From NCBI GenBank assembly GCA_038496445.1, contig JALMLS010000173.1, positions 62,001 through 126,000 on the forward strand: DNA of 64,000 bases, in the 5' to 3' direction. A program made the position numbers and the translations under genes. The stretch comes from Trichosphaerium sp. ATCC 40318. Its lineage: Eukaryota; Discosea; Flabellinia; Trichosidae. Below the pieces are notes generated by a model. That model was given only the letters and a program-made list of their open reading frames with translations. It ran no database searches and had not been told where the DNA came from. Shown here piece after piece: positions 20,111 to 31,536 of the stretch. The first letter of the stretch is position 1; every line of letters begins with the position of its first letter.

Positions 20111-20448
20111 ATGCACTTAGAGTTGGAGCCAGAAATCGATATCAATTCGCAGCTCAGTGAAAGCTTGGATTCACCACATCTAAAAGAAAAAGTAAAAGAG
20201 TTTTATGAAGACAAAGAATTTCAAGTGCGTGAAACAGCCCATATGCCACCCCACCTTACTTAAATTTGTAGACGGCATTAAAATCGTTCTCAGAAATGAA
20301 GGAGGTGTCTGTCGTTTTCAAAAATATGTTTTCTGGGACTTCCCCGTTTGCTATTGTACATGAAATGTCTAGGGATTTCACTTTTGTTAAAACAAATATA
20401 AACTGTTATGGGTTTATTAACTCACGTGGGTTTGAAACGGTGGGTTGA
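20111..20448 (+). CDS. Small two-exon orphan protein (96 aa)
   Basis: Exon 1 is 20111-20224 (ATG, acidic: LELEPEID). The intron is 20225-20271 (GTGCGT to TTTGTAG, 47 nt) and exon 2 is 20272-20448 (ending SRGFETVG). The splice keeps phase and turns a short frame into a 96-residue protein with a charged helix (KEKVKEFYEDKEF) and a more hydrophobic second half. I do not recognise a family. It starts 182 bp after the retrotransposon, so the insertion sits in or near its promoter. Confidence 0.45.
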
Positions 20449-20851
20449 GGCAGATCGTGTTTAAATAAGTGAGACAGAAATATCATCTGTCAGATCGGGC
20501 AGAGAAATTGGATTTTTTGCGACTAAGTCCATAGGCATGTGCAAATACAAGCTAAAAAAAAGAGATTATTGATATCTTGTTGTCAATAATCTGAGGAAAA
20601 CCTAGCAGTTAGCGGACCAGCAACAACATAGTCGTATATAGACAGGGTATATAACGTGGACAGTGTTTGCCCTAAACTTGTACAACCAAGTAACCAGAAT
20701 GTAGAAGCCCAACACGCTTGTTAAAGGTTTATTTGATAGATATATGTGTACGAGGTGCACACAGAGAGTTAGTTCAGTGTGTCCACATGTCGTTCATCAC
20801 AGAAAGAAAAGTACAGCCGTAAGTTTTTTATTATGTTACAAAACGTTTTGA
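20449..20851. other. Intergenic, nothing recognised
   Basis: Region between two convergent genes; no supported feature. Confidence 0.4.
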
Positions 20852-22063
20852 TTAAGATTCACCTGTTAGCTGTATAATCGTTAACTCAGGCGGACAGAAC
20901 AACCTTAAAGGAGGATGAGTGGCAATTCCTCTACTAGTATATATAAACATATCGTTCCCATCAGGACGTGTAAGCTTATTCAACCCTGAAGCTAATTCCC
21001 AGTGCTTTATCTTTCCTGGGTTGTTCCAAGGTATCATTCTTCTAAGTGTTGTTGGCAGTTGCCTGTGTGCTCTCGTTATAATAGGTACTAGTGGACCAAT
21101 ACTATTAATGATGTAAAAACGTGATATAGCTACTTATAGGTGTACGTTGGCAAACAGATTTGTCCGCCATGAGTGTGTCCACACAACATGAGGTCGATGC
21201 TCCATTTAGAATTAATATCAGGTGCGCTGTCTTCATGCAACAACTAGTTAGTGCTTGATACTTCGGCGTTTAAATAAACGTACCTGGAGCATGTGATAGA
21301 AGTATAGTAGCGTGTGTTTTTTTCACAGAGTCCAAGTCTTTGAGAGCAACTTCTGGTTTAAAATCTCTAAAGTCTCCTACTCCTAAAGGAAAGTCAGAAC
21401 GAAATGTACTTCTGGCTAATTACTAAGTACCAAAAAGAACCAAGTTAGTATCAGGTATAGGCACAACACTCTTGTTCATGAGTACGTGTATTCCTATATC
21501 AGTCAACGCCTTAATTATTCGCTCAGTGCCTTGTCTATTCTCTAAACAACAGTCAATACATTTGATAATAACAAACCGCAGCACTAATACCACGTGATGA
21601 AAATCCTATTTGATGGCATTTTCTGTAAGCGTACCTTTATAGTCATGGTTTCCTAATACAGCATACACGCCATGTTTCGCTTTAAACTTGCTTAAAAATA
21701 ACTCACAAAATTCATGAATAGGTTCAGACCTGCGTTCAACATAGTCACCTAACCCATAAATAAGTTTAGGCACGTGACCTTAGAATAAAACTTATTAAGA
21801 TACGTACCTGTTAAGACAATGATGTCAGGGTCCTGAGCGTTTGTCTGAGTGATGAGTTGGCGTAGTAGAGCGTGTCTCACCCTTGTTGGAAAAGGCCATT
21901 TATCATAGTGAAAATCTGTCAAATGAACCATCTTTACAGGTTTGTTTAGGTTAGGTACGCTTATAGATACGTTCTCTGTGCTTAAGCGTGATGGAAAAAC
22001 GAGCTGTATCAGATAAACAATGAATTCAAAGCATTGAAGCCATATAATCGTAGTTGTACGCAT
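20852..22063 (-). CDS. Calcineurin-like metallophosphoesterase, membrane-anchored
   Basis: Six exons close in phase to 304 residues: 22063-21808, 21748-21635, 21541-21431, 21382-21284, 21230-21146 and 21101-20852. The N-terminus has a hydrophobic helix (about residues 7-24). Metal-binding motifs of the family appear in order: HLTDFHYD (D-x-H), LTGDYVE (GD), LGNHDY (GNHD), LLSHAP (H) and CGHTHGGQ (GHxH). This matches YkuE/MPPE-type phosphoesterases that hydrolyse phosphate esters with two metal ions. Substrate specificity cannot be read from sequence. Introns are 42-93 nt with donors GTACGT, GTACGC, GTACTT, GTACGT and GTACAC, a good sample of this genome's donor style. The ending (IIQLTGES) is complete. 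Confidence 0.9.
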
Positions 22064-22839
22064 TTTTACGCTGCCAGCTCCTAAATTGGCTGTTTGCTTG
22101 TTATCGATATTCGTTGGGTATCCCAGGCGCTTGTAACGGAGAAATAAATGAACCGGTGCGGTTGTGGAAGTGTAGATGCTTACTGGACATGGTTTTAAGT
22201 TAATCCAGGCTTAATTGTACAGTCAGCTTTACATTGAAACGTTCACAACATTAAATGAAGCGCTATAGTATTTAAAACTTCTAGATGTAGAATCTGCATA
22301 TAGCTTTGGTTCACAGTGTATTAAACAACAGGATTTTTATTAAAGAGTAGGAGTCTAGGAGGTGCAATGGTAAAAAAAAATTCTTGTTACGTTAACATAA
22401 TATTAGGCACGTGACCTGTTACTTCGCCGACTGACTTCAGGCTACGGTGAACGTAGTTTTATTGGTGATTGTTTTTAAAGGTTCTTTAGCCACTGTCCTA
22501 ACGTTCATATGATGCTATATTAGCAAGCTCGTTATGGAATCTGAATGAATTAGCAGCTTGTCCATGGAAATGAGGCTTGTTGTTATCAATGAAAGCCAAA
22601 ACATCACTCCGCTAAATCTATTATTGTAGCTGCATTGCATGAACTGTGGGTGTGAAATGTTGTCCTAAGATAAGTCAGCGATATGATCTTCAAGCTGTTT
22701 TCATCAACATACCGCCGCTGGAAGGAGCCTCCAATGAGTGTCGGTTTACAAAATAGATAAAAGCGTGGCGGCATTTAATTTCTGTCTTCGCACCTGCTGT
22801 CATTTCCATGGGTTATTCAACGACTGACCGCTGTACCTC
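22064..22839. other. Intergenic, no gene seen
   Basis: No supported coding or RNA feature. Several CACGTG sites occur, for example near 22409. Confidence 0.4.
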
Positions 22840-23240
22840 ACATTGCAGTGAGCTCAACAGTGAAATTACCTTAAGCACATGTTAAGTCACTGATTTAACA
22901 AGATGCACATCAACATTGACGACACATACCTCACGCGGAGGTACATAAACAACACAACACCAAAACAAAAGCCTAAACTGAAAACCAGGTTGTTTGTCGT
23001 GTTTTTAAACTAAATTGCCTAACATTATCTTTGAAGCTATCTTGTCTAAACGGTGACAAAGGTATACATATCATTCGCTCGTCAAAAAAAACACGTGTCA
23101 ATCGTAGTGCCACGAAAAGGTTTTTAATTTCTTGTGGGGTTTTGCGCTACTTTCGTGGAAACACTAAGTCTTTACCTTGCTCAATTTCTGAGGAATCGAA
23201 AGGTGAGTGTCTTTGTGGTGTATTTTGAAGAAACTATTAG
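22840..23240. repeat. Second copy of the dispersed upstream module (matches about 925-1440)
   Basis: Shares with 925-1440 the order: a CTCAACAGTGAA motif, a GTTAAGTCAC motif, a region with ACAACAC repeats and AAAACCAGGTTGTTTGT. It has diverged and carries small deletions. It precedes the MORN pseudogene just as the first copy precedes the intact gene. Confidence 0.65.
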
Positions 23241-23599
23241 TAAGGCTCCTAATCACGTTTCGCCAAGTACGATTTGACCTGAAATGACAATAATACTATA
23301 GGTTCTAAGTACGCATAGTTGGTGTTACGTAAGCACCAAGACCATAACTAAATAGAAGATTACGTGAAAAAGTATTTCTTCTGCAGTTTTTGCCAAGTGT
23401 CCGAACCTCCATTAATGCTATTTTATTTTACCGATTTGAATCACGTGTGCCTTTCCTTTTTGGCATGTAAGCGTAGAAATACATCCATTTCATGTTGACT
23501 CCCAAAGCTGTTGAAAAGGCCAAAGAGTTCAATATTTTAAGCCACATGTAATCTTGATATTCTCGCTAACTCTTGTTCAGGAATCAGATCAAAGAGTAG

Positions 23600-24343
23600 A
23601 TGTGCTCGTTATTGGATCTTCCATGTGAACTTCATTAAAAGTACATTTGTACTTTTAATTGTGAAGCATTCACAAAGTTTCATACACTATCAAAGACAAC
23701 TGCAACGAATACGCATATGGCGAGCTAAATGGTGAATTCATATGGCAAACGGAAACCTTAGAACTAGCCACGTACAACAATGGTGAACTGAATGGAGAAG
23801 TAAAAGAATGGCATGACAATGGACAACTTAAATTAATCAACAACTGGCTTGATAATAAGCGTCAAGGTGAATGCATAAAATGGTATGTAAACGGGAATCT
23901 TAAGGAAAAGCCTCTTGGCTTGATAACAAACTACATGGCGAATGCATTGTATGGTATGAAATGGGAATCTTAAGTCACAATGCTTAATCTGACTAACCAA
24001 CGTGGTGAATTCATTGTATGGTATGAAAATGGTAACCTTCACCAACAAAGCACTTATCAATGGTAAAATGGATGTAACGTTGAAACAGTGGTATGAGAAT
24101 GGACAACTTGAGTTACAAGGCATGTTTGTTGATGGTAAAGAAGGAGAAATGAAAGCATGGTATGACAATGGACAACTTATATTTGAGAGTATTTGGGCTT
24201 CTGGTGAACAAGTAGGAGAGATTAAACGATGGAATAAGAACGGAAAACCGAGAGAAGAAGTGAACAAAGAGATGCAGAAGTGGTTTGGTACTTTTCTTCT
24301 TCCACCAGCAACCACAACAGAAAGGACAAAGCAACATAACTGA
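23600..24343 (+). pseudogene. Decayed second copy of the MORN-type gene
   Basis: Begins with the same 12 codons as the intact gene (MCSLLDLPCEL), then a 3-bp insertion creates an in-frame TAA at codon 13. Several frame changes follow, but WY-NG repeats are still legible in different frames (WYENGQLELQ, WYDNGQLIFE, RWNKNGKPRE). The last part (24002-24343) is open for over 100 codons and ends ATTTERTKQHN. It shows more repeats than the intact copy, so it is an older or longer paralogue, not a recent exact copy. Confidence 0.8.
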
Positions 24344-24732
24344 TAAGACCTTTACCACTGTTTGTGTAGCCTATAAAGATGAAATAGTTCACTTACTGGA
24401 CTGGAAACAAGAAATACCAGTGTGTTCTGCAACAAGGCAATTAAATAATCTAGTCATAGTTTAGAAAATCTAGTCAGTACGATACATGATAGCAATCTGC
24501 TAGATTAAGCCTTGTTTTCTCGGGTTTTAGCTCAGCCCGAATGAGACAGTTGTTGGTTAATGATATATACTTACATGATATACATACTAGTGTTTTTAGT
24601 GTTACAGTTGAGAATAAGTGGCATAGCTCTTAACAGAGGAAATGAGTAGACGAAAATAATTCAACAGTAAGCCACGTGTTTTGTTTGTAAAATATTTTAT
24701 TTATAAATAGGCAGGAACGAGTCGCATTCGAT
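24344..24732. other. Intergenic; shared in inverse orientation with 2640-2783
   Basis: Homology to the 2640-2783 block (for example the ATATACTTACATGATATACA region and the CTCTTAACAGAGGAAATGAG segment) shows the duplicated unit extended past the MORN gene. No other feature is seen. Confidence 0.5.
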
Positions 24733-27700
24733 TTACCAAGGTATATGATCAGTAACAGGAGCACATCGTTGGTTACCACTGCAGGTAGCTGTGACTATAC
24801 ACTTGTAACCCCAAGTAGCCCTTAAAACGAATATTAGGAAACGAACTTTTAACATCGGTTGAAAAAAGAACGCACTCAAGGAGCTCAACGCCACCTCTTC
24901 TGAATACTGTAGATTCATCTGGGTAAGTACTATCTTCCATATATCTTAATAATAGACTCGATTTAGATGTATCATAATAATACACCAAAGAGTCTGTCAT
25001 GTCCCAGACCTTTAACAGTTTAGTCAAAAACAATCAATAAACAACCTTTTTTTTCTGGCAGTTCCTAAAGACACGTACCTCTTGTGCTGATGAAACTTCA
25101 GTGATTGGTACATTATTACCCCATCTATCACATGATACAGTTACAGTAGTACCTGGTGGGTACTCAACACTATTTACAAGACCCTTATCATTAGAACGAT
25201 GGAAAACTTGTCCAGTAAAGTGCAGGACTTTCGGTGTCCCATCTTTGTACCACAAATGCCATCCAATGCCGTGCTCTAGAGGACCAGCAACACCTATTAA
25301 ATACGTTAATTATATGGACAGGAGTTTGTAAACTTGTTTTAATAAGTAACAAAATACCTGTGTTAGGAGTAATCACTACACTTCTTGGTGTGTTTATTTT
25401 TGGTCCAAAAAGTGTTGTTTTTCCAATATGATACTTAGTCCCTATTAGTGAGTTTTGAGATTCAATACAAAGCCGCGGTTGTAGAAGAAATAAAAAACTG
25501 TGAAAAGAAGAAGACAACGGCGAATGTTTGGCCAGATTAATTGTTTTCAGAGAAAAAAGTGATAAAATAACTTTTTAACCACTGGTTGCTTCGGTCGCTT
25601 CTGCTACCATTCTCTTTGTTTTAAATACCTTCGTCACCGCGCTCGTCTATGACTTGAAAGCTTCCATATAGCCCTGGAGACGAAATATCCATGTAGCCAA
25701 CTCGTCTTACATCAGAGCTATCCTCACAATACCATAACTTTAAAACAGTATGGAAAGTACAATCATCTCCAAAGTTCCACCAATCATTGGTGAATCCTGA
25801 AGATGTGCCCCATATAGTACGCTTATAAAATGATTAATTTACTGAAAAGATGGCAATGAATACGTACAACACCGTTACCAATGACAGTACCATCAAAGTC
25901 AACGAGATTCCAAAAACGCCAAGAACCTGTGTTTCTCTGTTCTGTAACCCTTGGATGTACACGATATTGTACAGGTATGTTATCGAACTGCATGTTAATC
26001 TGTGCACTGATACCCTAATATTTATATCAATAAAAAGAATACAGAAATCAACACAAGCGCAGCTGGCAGCACAACAATAAAAAAGCATATTTTAGCTCGA
26101 ACAAAATGAAAAAAATAACTTGCCTGCGGTTTAAAAAAGTCACTATGTGTAAGGGTATCGATAACATATCCAACTACATCTGGTTTCCTATTAACAAAAT
26201 ATAAGTAATTGTTTTAAGAGCACATAATGTGGCACAAGGAAGATACTGTTTGAACAGCAAAAAAGAAAGCAGAAAAAAGCAGAAGAAAAAAAGATGCTTT
26301 CGGCATGTACCTTGGATTCACGCCATAATTCTTTACAAGAACGTCAACTAGTATGACAGAAGAAAAAGTATCATAGTACTGAAAACCAAGATTAGTTTTA
26401 GCCCATTCACTATAAACAGCAGCATTGACATTATCTGTATACTGCTGTAAAATAACATGTTGCATAAGACCTGCACCAAATAACGTAGCAGCTAAAAAGA
26501 TACTCATCAGTACACGTTCCAAGCATATACACAAATAAAATGGATGATAATAAAGCAAGACAAGCCATAATAGAGGTTGCTGCTCCCAACTCAAACCGAA
26601 AACAGAAAAAAACTGTTTGTGAAGAGGCAAAAAAAAAAGTACTCCGTACATCGTTCAACATCGTATACTTCATAATTGGTAACCTCAGGCTTATGTCCCC
26701 AATGGTTAATACCAACACGACTAGCCCAAACTCTTGTATTATTAAAATACATTGATACAGTCTCGCCATTCAAATCCTTTGATATTCTCTCATGACGACC
26801 AGTATCATACTTTAATGTATCTGAAACTTGTGATGTATATTCTAGTTTACCTCCAACATATATACAAGCACCAAGGTCCCAGTATAACCCACCAGAGTGA
26901 CACTCATTACCATCAAATAATTTTAAAGGTCTCTCTGATGGTACAACCGGAGAATTCCTGTGGTTTCCGATTGGTTTTGCAAAATTAGGAAAAGTGAAAC
27001 CTGCAAAACCACCAGAAGCTGTGTTACCGATTATTGTATTCCAAGCATTTGGAATATAAAAGGCTGAAGCTACACAGTCTGCTGGTTGTATACGGTTTAT
27101 ATTACCAGTTATTACTGCACCACCTTGTCCTGCTCCAAGGTTTATTTCTCCTTGAGATTCCTATGACATAAAGTAAGGAAAGAAGTGCCAAGGGATTTTT
27201 TTGGTTTTTTCGAGAATTTCAAAGACGTCAAGAAAGAAATACTTATTGCTTCCAAAATATAATAATATAGTGCTAGTACGATTGGATTAAAGATAGTTGT
27301 GCTTAATATTTATCGCTTTTCCAAATAGTTCAAGTTTCAAGCGGTGTAGTTTCGGATTTTTGGAAATGTTATGTATAAGAAAACGTACAGGTGGATTTAT
27401 GAGACGTATGAAAGCGCCCATGTTGTATGATAGCGTATTATTCTCTTCTACACCATCTTCAAGGTAGTAACAATGTCCATATGTATCATAAGCAACATTT
27501 TCAGTTACCAATACATTATGGGAGCCTTACAAAAGATATTAGAAGTATACTAAAAAGAAATAATAAAAAAAATTATCTCACCATGCAAGGTCATACACCT
27601 AAAGTACGAGAAAGTAATAGCGTTATCAGAGAAGAAACTATTCTCGGTCTGACCAGCTAAATGCCTAATTAAAAGGGTGAGTAACAGAAGAATGAACTTA

Positions 27701-30700
27701 GAAAAACTAGAAAAACTTACATGTGGAATGGGTATCTTCCCAAGTGATTCAACTGACCCATACGAATAGTTCTTACACCTGATATACGCGCTTCATTACT
27801 CACTAATACGTGACCACCATATTGATCATCATGAGTGGAATTATGAGTCTGTAGTACGATCTGTCTAGAGAGAAGGCCGACCTAATATTTTGTTTAATTT
27901 CTTGACAGCTTGTCTTCCAAGAAAAACCACAGTCAACTAATTTGACACTAACGTACCTCGGCCTGATACTCTACACCAGCGTAGTGATAGAAAGATAATG
28001 GTTTATCAATGACTAGCTTATTGTCTATCACTGAAACTATAGTTCTTACTTCGTTCTCATGATGTTGTTCTCTATCAATATATATTGACGTTACAAATAC
28101 TATTTCTTGGCCAACTTCCCAGTTAACATTATCTCTAAGTAGAATCTTTGTGTCTCCTGGATAAACTAGAAAAGATGTCAGAATAGAAGTCTAAGAAGCA
28201 AAAGAACTAGAAATTTACAAAAGATAAGCGAGTTTTCAAAGAACATCACGTTTAAACCACGTGTGCACTTGTAGTAGTTCCCTCAAGGCGAGGCAAAAGA
28301 GATATGATAAATGAGTTAAATTGAGGAGTTATGCAAAGGGGTTAGTTAAGTGAGTTTTTTTTCTTTGCTGATTTTTTTGCGTAAAAGTTGTAGAAGGCTG
28401 AGTGTTTACTATTAAAAAAAGGTACGTACCTGTACGTCCAAGACGAGTCCAAGTAGGATAATATCTCTTTCCATGAATATCAAGTTCACCGTCACCAAAC
28501 ACAGCAATACCTTTACTAAACAGGGAGTTATTAAGAAAACTGACTGTTTTGCTAAGAAAAAAAACGAAAAGATCTTGTCTAGTATGCTCGTCTTCAGCGT
28601 ACGTTATTGTATCCTGCTCAAATTCTGATGATGGTTTTGCGCCATGGAAGATAATATTGATTTTTGACTCAAGCCTGCAAGTAGGACTACCAATCCTAAG
28701 GCGACCATATACAATTACTTTCTTAACATCAAGTTGAATTGGTTCATCTTTGAATATAAGTTCAGAAGTTTCTGGTACTGTAATAGACACGTATTGTTCT
28801 CCAGGAACGAAAGTATTTCCATTAACAAGAACCTGAAGTAGGAGAAGAAAAATCAATAAGAAACTCCTGTTGAGTTATAGCCCTTAAAAAGAAAAGGACT
28901 TACTTTGGCGTTCTGTGGTAGTGTGATTTCTTGATTAAACGTTGGTACACTACCACCCCAAGTGGATGAATCTTGCCACAAACTAAGTCCAGATTCATCA
29001 TGAGGACAATTTGATTGTTGGAAATCAGAAGCAGGAGGTTGAGGTCTAGACACAAAGTTAATAAAAAACATAAACAAGTTTATCAAAAAAAATACTTACG
29101 CCGTTCTCCTTTCAATACGTCTCTCATATAATGGTAGTAAATTAGTAATATAAGGCGTCTCTGGTGTTATGATATGCATATTCCTCATGACAAACTTTGT
29201 ATTTTGAATGACAGCAGGTGAAGACATAATAAGTCCAAAATAAGAAAGACCAGTATCTTTTGCTAAAGTAAACTTCAAAGTCTTTGTTTCCCACTCTTCA
29301 TTGCTATGGTTACCTGGTACAGTACCAAGAACTATGAACTAAGTTAGACCATTGTATAACTAATGCGTAGTACCTGTTTCGAACCAAATATCTGACTTTG
29401 AAACGTACATCTCGTAATCATAAATAGGTTCAAAAGCGGTTGATTTTCTCAAGAAGAAAGTAACATTATTGATGTGTGAATGCTTCACGAGCAAGATCAA
29501 TACCTTTGTAGGTATCATGCTAAACCGTAAAATTAGTTAATTTTGAAAACAAAAAAGGTGATAAAAATAGGATTAGACTCTGTACCTTTTGCACATACGT
29601 TGCTGCCTCATTATAAGCAGTATTTTCGAAATTGATAAGTACATCACCATCTTGTTCACTCTCAACAGCAGTACCCATCTGTGACTGCCAAGGAAATCCA
29701 GATATTGGCATTACTTGACTTGGTTGAACACCATCAATCACTGGAGCTTCAGTTGGAGGAGCCATGGTTGGAGGCGGACTGGTAGTTGGTGAATTCGTTG
29801 ATGAAGCCGTAGGTGGGTCGGTGGCAAGTCGCTCTAAGGACAGGACTGCGTCATCAATATAAAAGTTAACTCCTTTAAAAAAGCTGAGTTAGCGGAGCAA
29901 TACAAAAAGAGCCAAAATCCGGTACCTGCGTTTGGACCTTCAATGAAGATTCGTAGCTCTTTATACTGTTCTACAGGTAACATAATATACTCTCCTGATA
30001 GTTTAATCCACTCCATACCATTAAAAGTGCCTTCTTGAAGCGAAGGCCATAATGGTTGATCGTCTTGTAGAGTTACTCTAAAAAAACAGTTTCAAAAAAG
30101 TAATCTTAACTTTTGAGAACTATAAAGCCGTACGCTAAACCTGCTTTGAGTCTATGCATAGCAGGTGCATCAACATGTACGTATACTTCAAACTTAAAAG
30201 TATCTCCAGCCGTAGTACCCTCTGATTTTGCTATAGGCAGCAAATCAAAACCAATACCATGCCAGTAGTCAGAATTCCTATTTTTTCAAAAATCAGCGAG
30301 ATTTTCAGTTGTTACGAGATTAATAGCGATGTTTCAACTCAAACGCTGTCAAGCTGTTACGTAATGTAGTAATTCGCTCAGGTAATGTATCTTGAAAGGT
30401 ACATGATAAAGCCAAAAACAGATACTGAGTACAAAACCGGAAGGTGATTTCGTCGCGTTTTTCTCAATTTCTGAACATTAAACAACATCCACAAAGCGTT
30501 TATATTGATAGAAATGATACTTGACGCTAATTCAATAGAATTATTACGTACGCAGGTCGAGTTATTTTGACAGAATAGTCACCACTCCTTGTCATATTCG
30601 TAGTTGCCTCTATGTTAGTTGTAGGAGAACCAATGGCATACCAGCCCGTAATAACGTTGTTTTCAAAGTCTACATAATATTTGAGCTCAAATGACAAAGC

Positions 30701-30938
30701 ATTTAGTTTGACGCGTTGTTACTTCACATTGGGGCAATTGAGCGCGTGTTAACGTACCTCCATTAATTAAATTATTTACACAAGCTGTAGATGTATCTCC
30801 TGCGGTACACGTTGTAGTAGTGGTACCTGTGGGAGAGTTTGAATCTCTCGATAATACAACACCAAGCGTTGTTCCCACAATTACAACAGAAAACACCGCT
30901 GCCGCCGCTATGATTATGTACCAGTAGCGCGGTGGCAT
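24733..30938 (-). CDS. G8-domain type II membrane protein, CEMIP2/TMEM2-like, with CBM modules
   Basis: A long multi-exon gene. Exon 1 (30938-30758) encodes MPPRYWY, then a membrane helix (about residues 8-29) with no signal peptide cleavage site, so the rest faces outside. Next come a CBM4/9-like module (FENNVITGWYAIGSP, about 30669-29890), a Thr/Pro linker, a second such module, and a G8 domain (29085-28320: LWQDSSTWGGSVPT to GKRYYPTWTRLGRTG). A beta-helix region follows with Asn/Gly-rich turns (to about 26900), then a C-terminal region ending CAPVTDHIPW. CEMIP-family proteins bind or degrade hyaluronan in animals; here the ligand is unknown. The last junction (donor GTGCGT near 24885) closes in phase. 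Inner exon edges are approximate. It is divergent from the GPCR gene at 31537. Confidence 0.8.
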
Positions 30939-31536
30939 TTCAGGACTCTGATGAATTGTAGAACCAATTGACGTTTGTGGACTGTTGATCGAACTTCTCT
31001 GTGGACTTACTGGTGATCACCATAGCTAGAGTGCCGTAAAATCGCACTGTCGCAGAATTCTGCATGGCAACAACAAAATCGTTGTAAAACATGTAAACCC
31101 TTTGCGCGGTGTGTCCTCATTGGCGACAAACGTATAGGCCTGTAGCTTTTATGAAATTGGTGACGGGTAGACACTACTGCCATAAAGGCTCTGAGGAAGC
31201 TCCCCTTGCGTTCCGAAACGTTGTTAGTGCGGTACCGTGTTACACTAGCGTATCAAAACAAACGCCAATAGTTTAGACATACAAAACAGAGGGATACAGT
31301 CTAAAACGCTAAATTCTGGTATAAAATGACCGTTTGATAGAAAGAAACGAATTTAGCATGTTGTCGTTATTAGGAGTTTCTGGTTTTAAGTATTAATAGC
31401 AACACTAACGTGTTACAATCTTTCGTAAGTTATTATGTATTCCTTCCGGCCATTTTTGTACGAAAACAGATTTTGTCGTCCTTAACTTCATGAAGTTTGA
31501 AAACCAATTTGAATAACGTATGTGGCAATAACAAAC
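30939..31536. promoter_or_regulatory. Shared upstream region of the divergent G8 and GPCR genes
   Basis: The two start codons are 598 bp apart and point away from each other, so both promoters must lie here. A stable-looking hairpin (GGAAGC near 31195 with GCGTTCC near 31208, then CGAAACG) is the only distinct structure I found. No TATA box is obvious. Confidence 0.45.
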
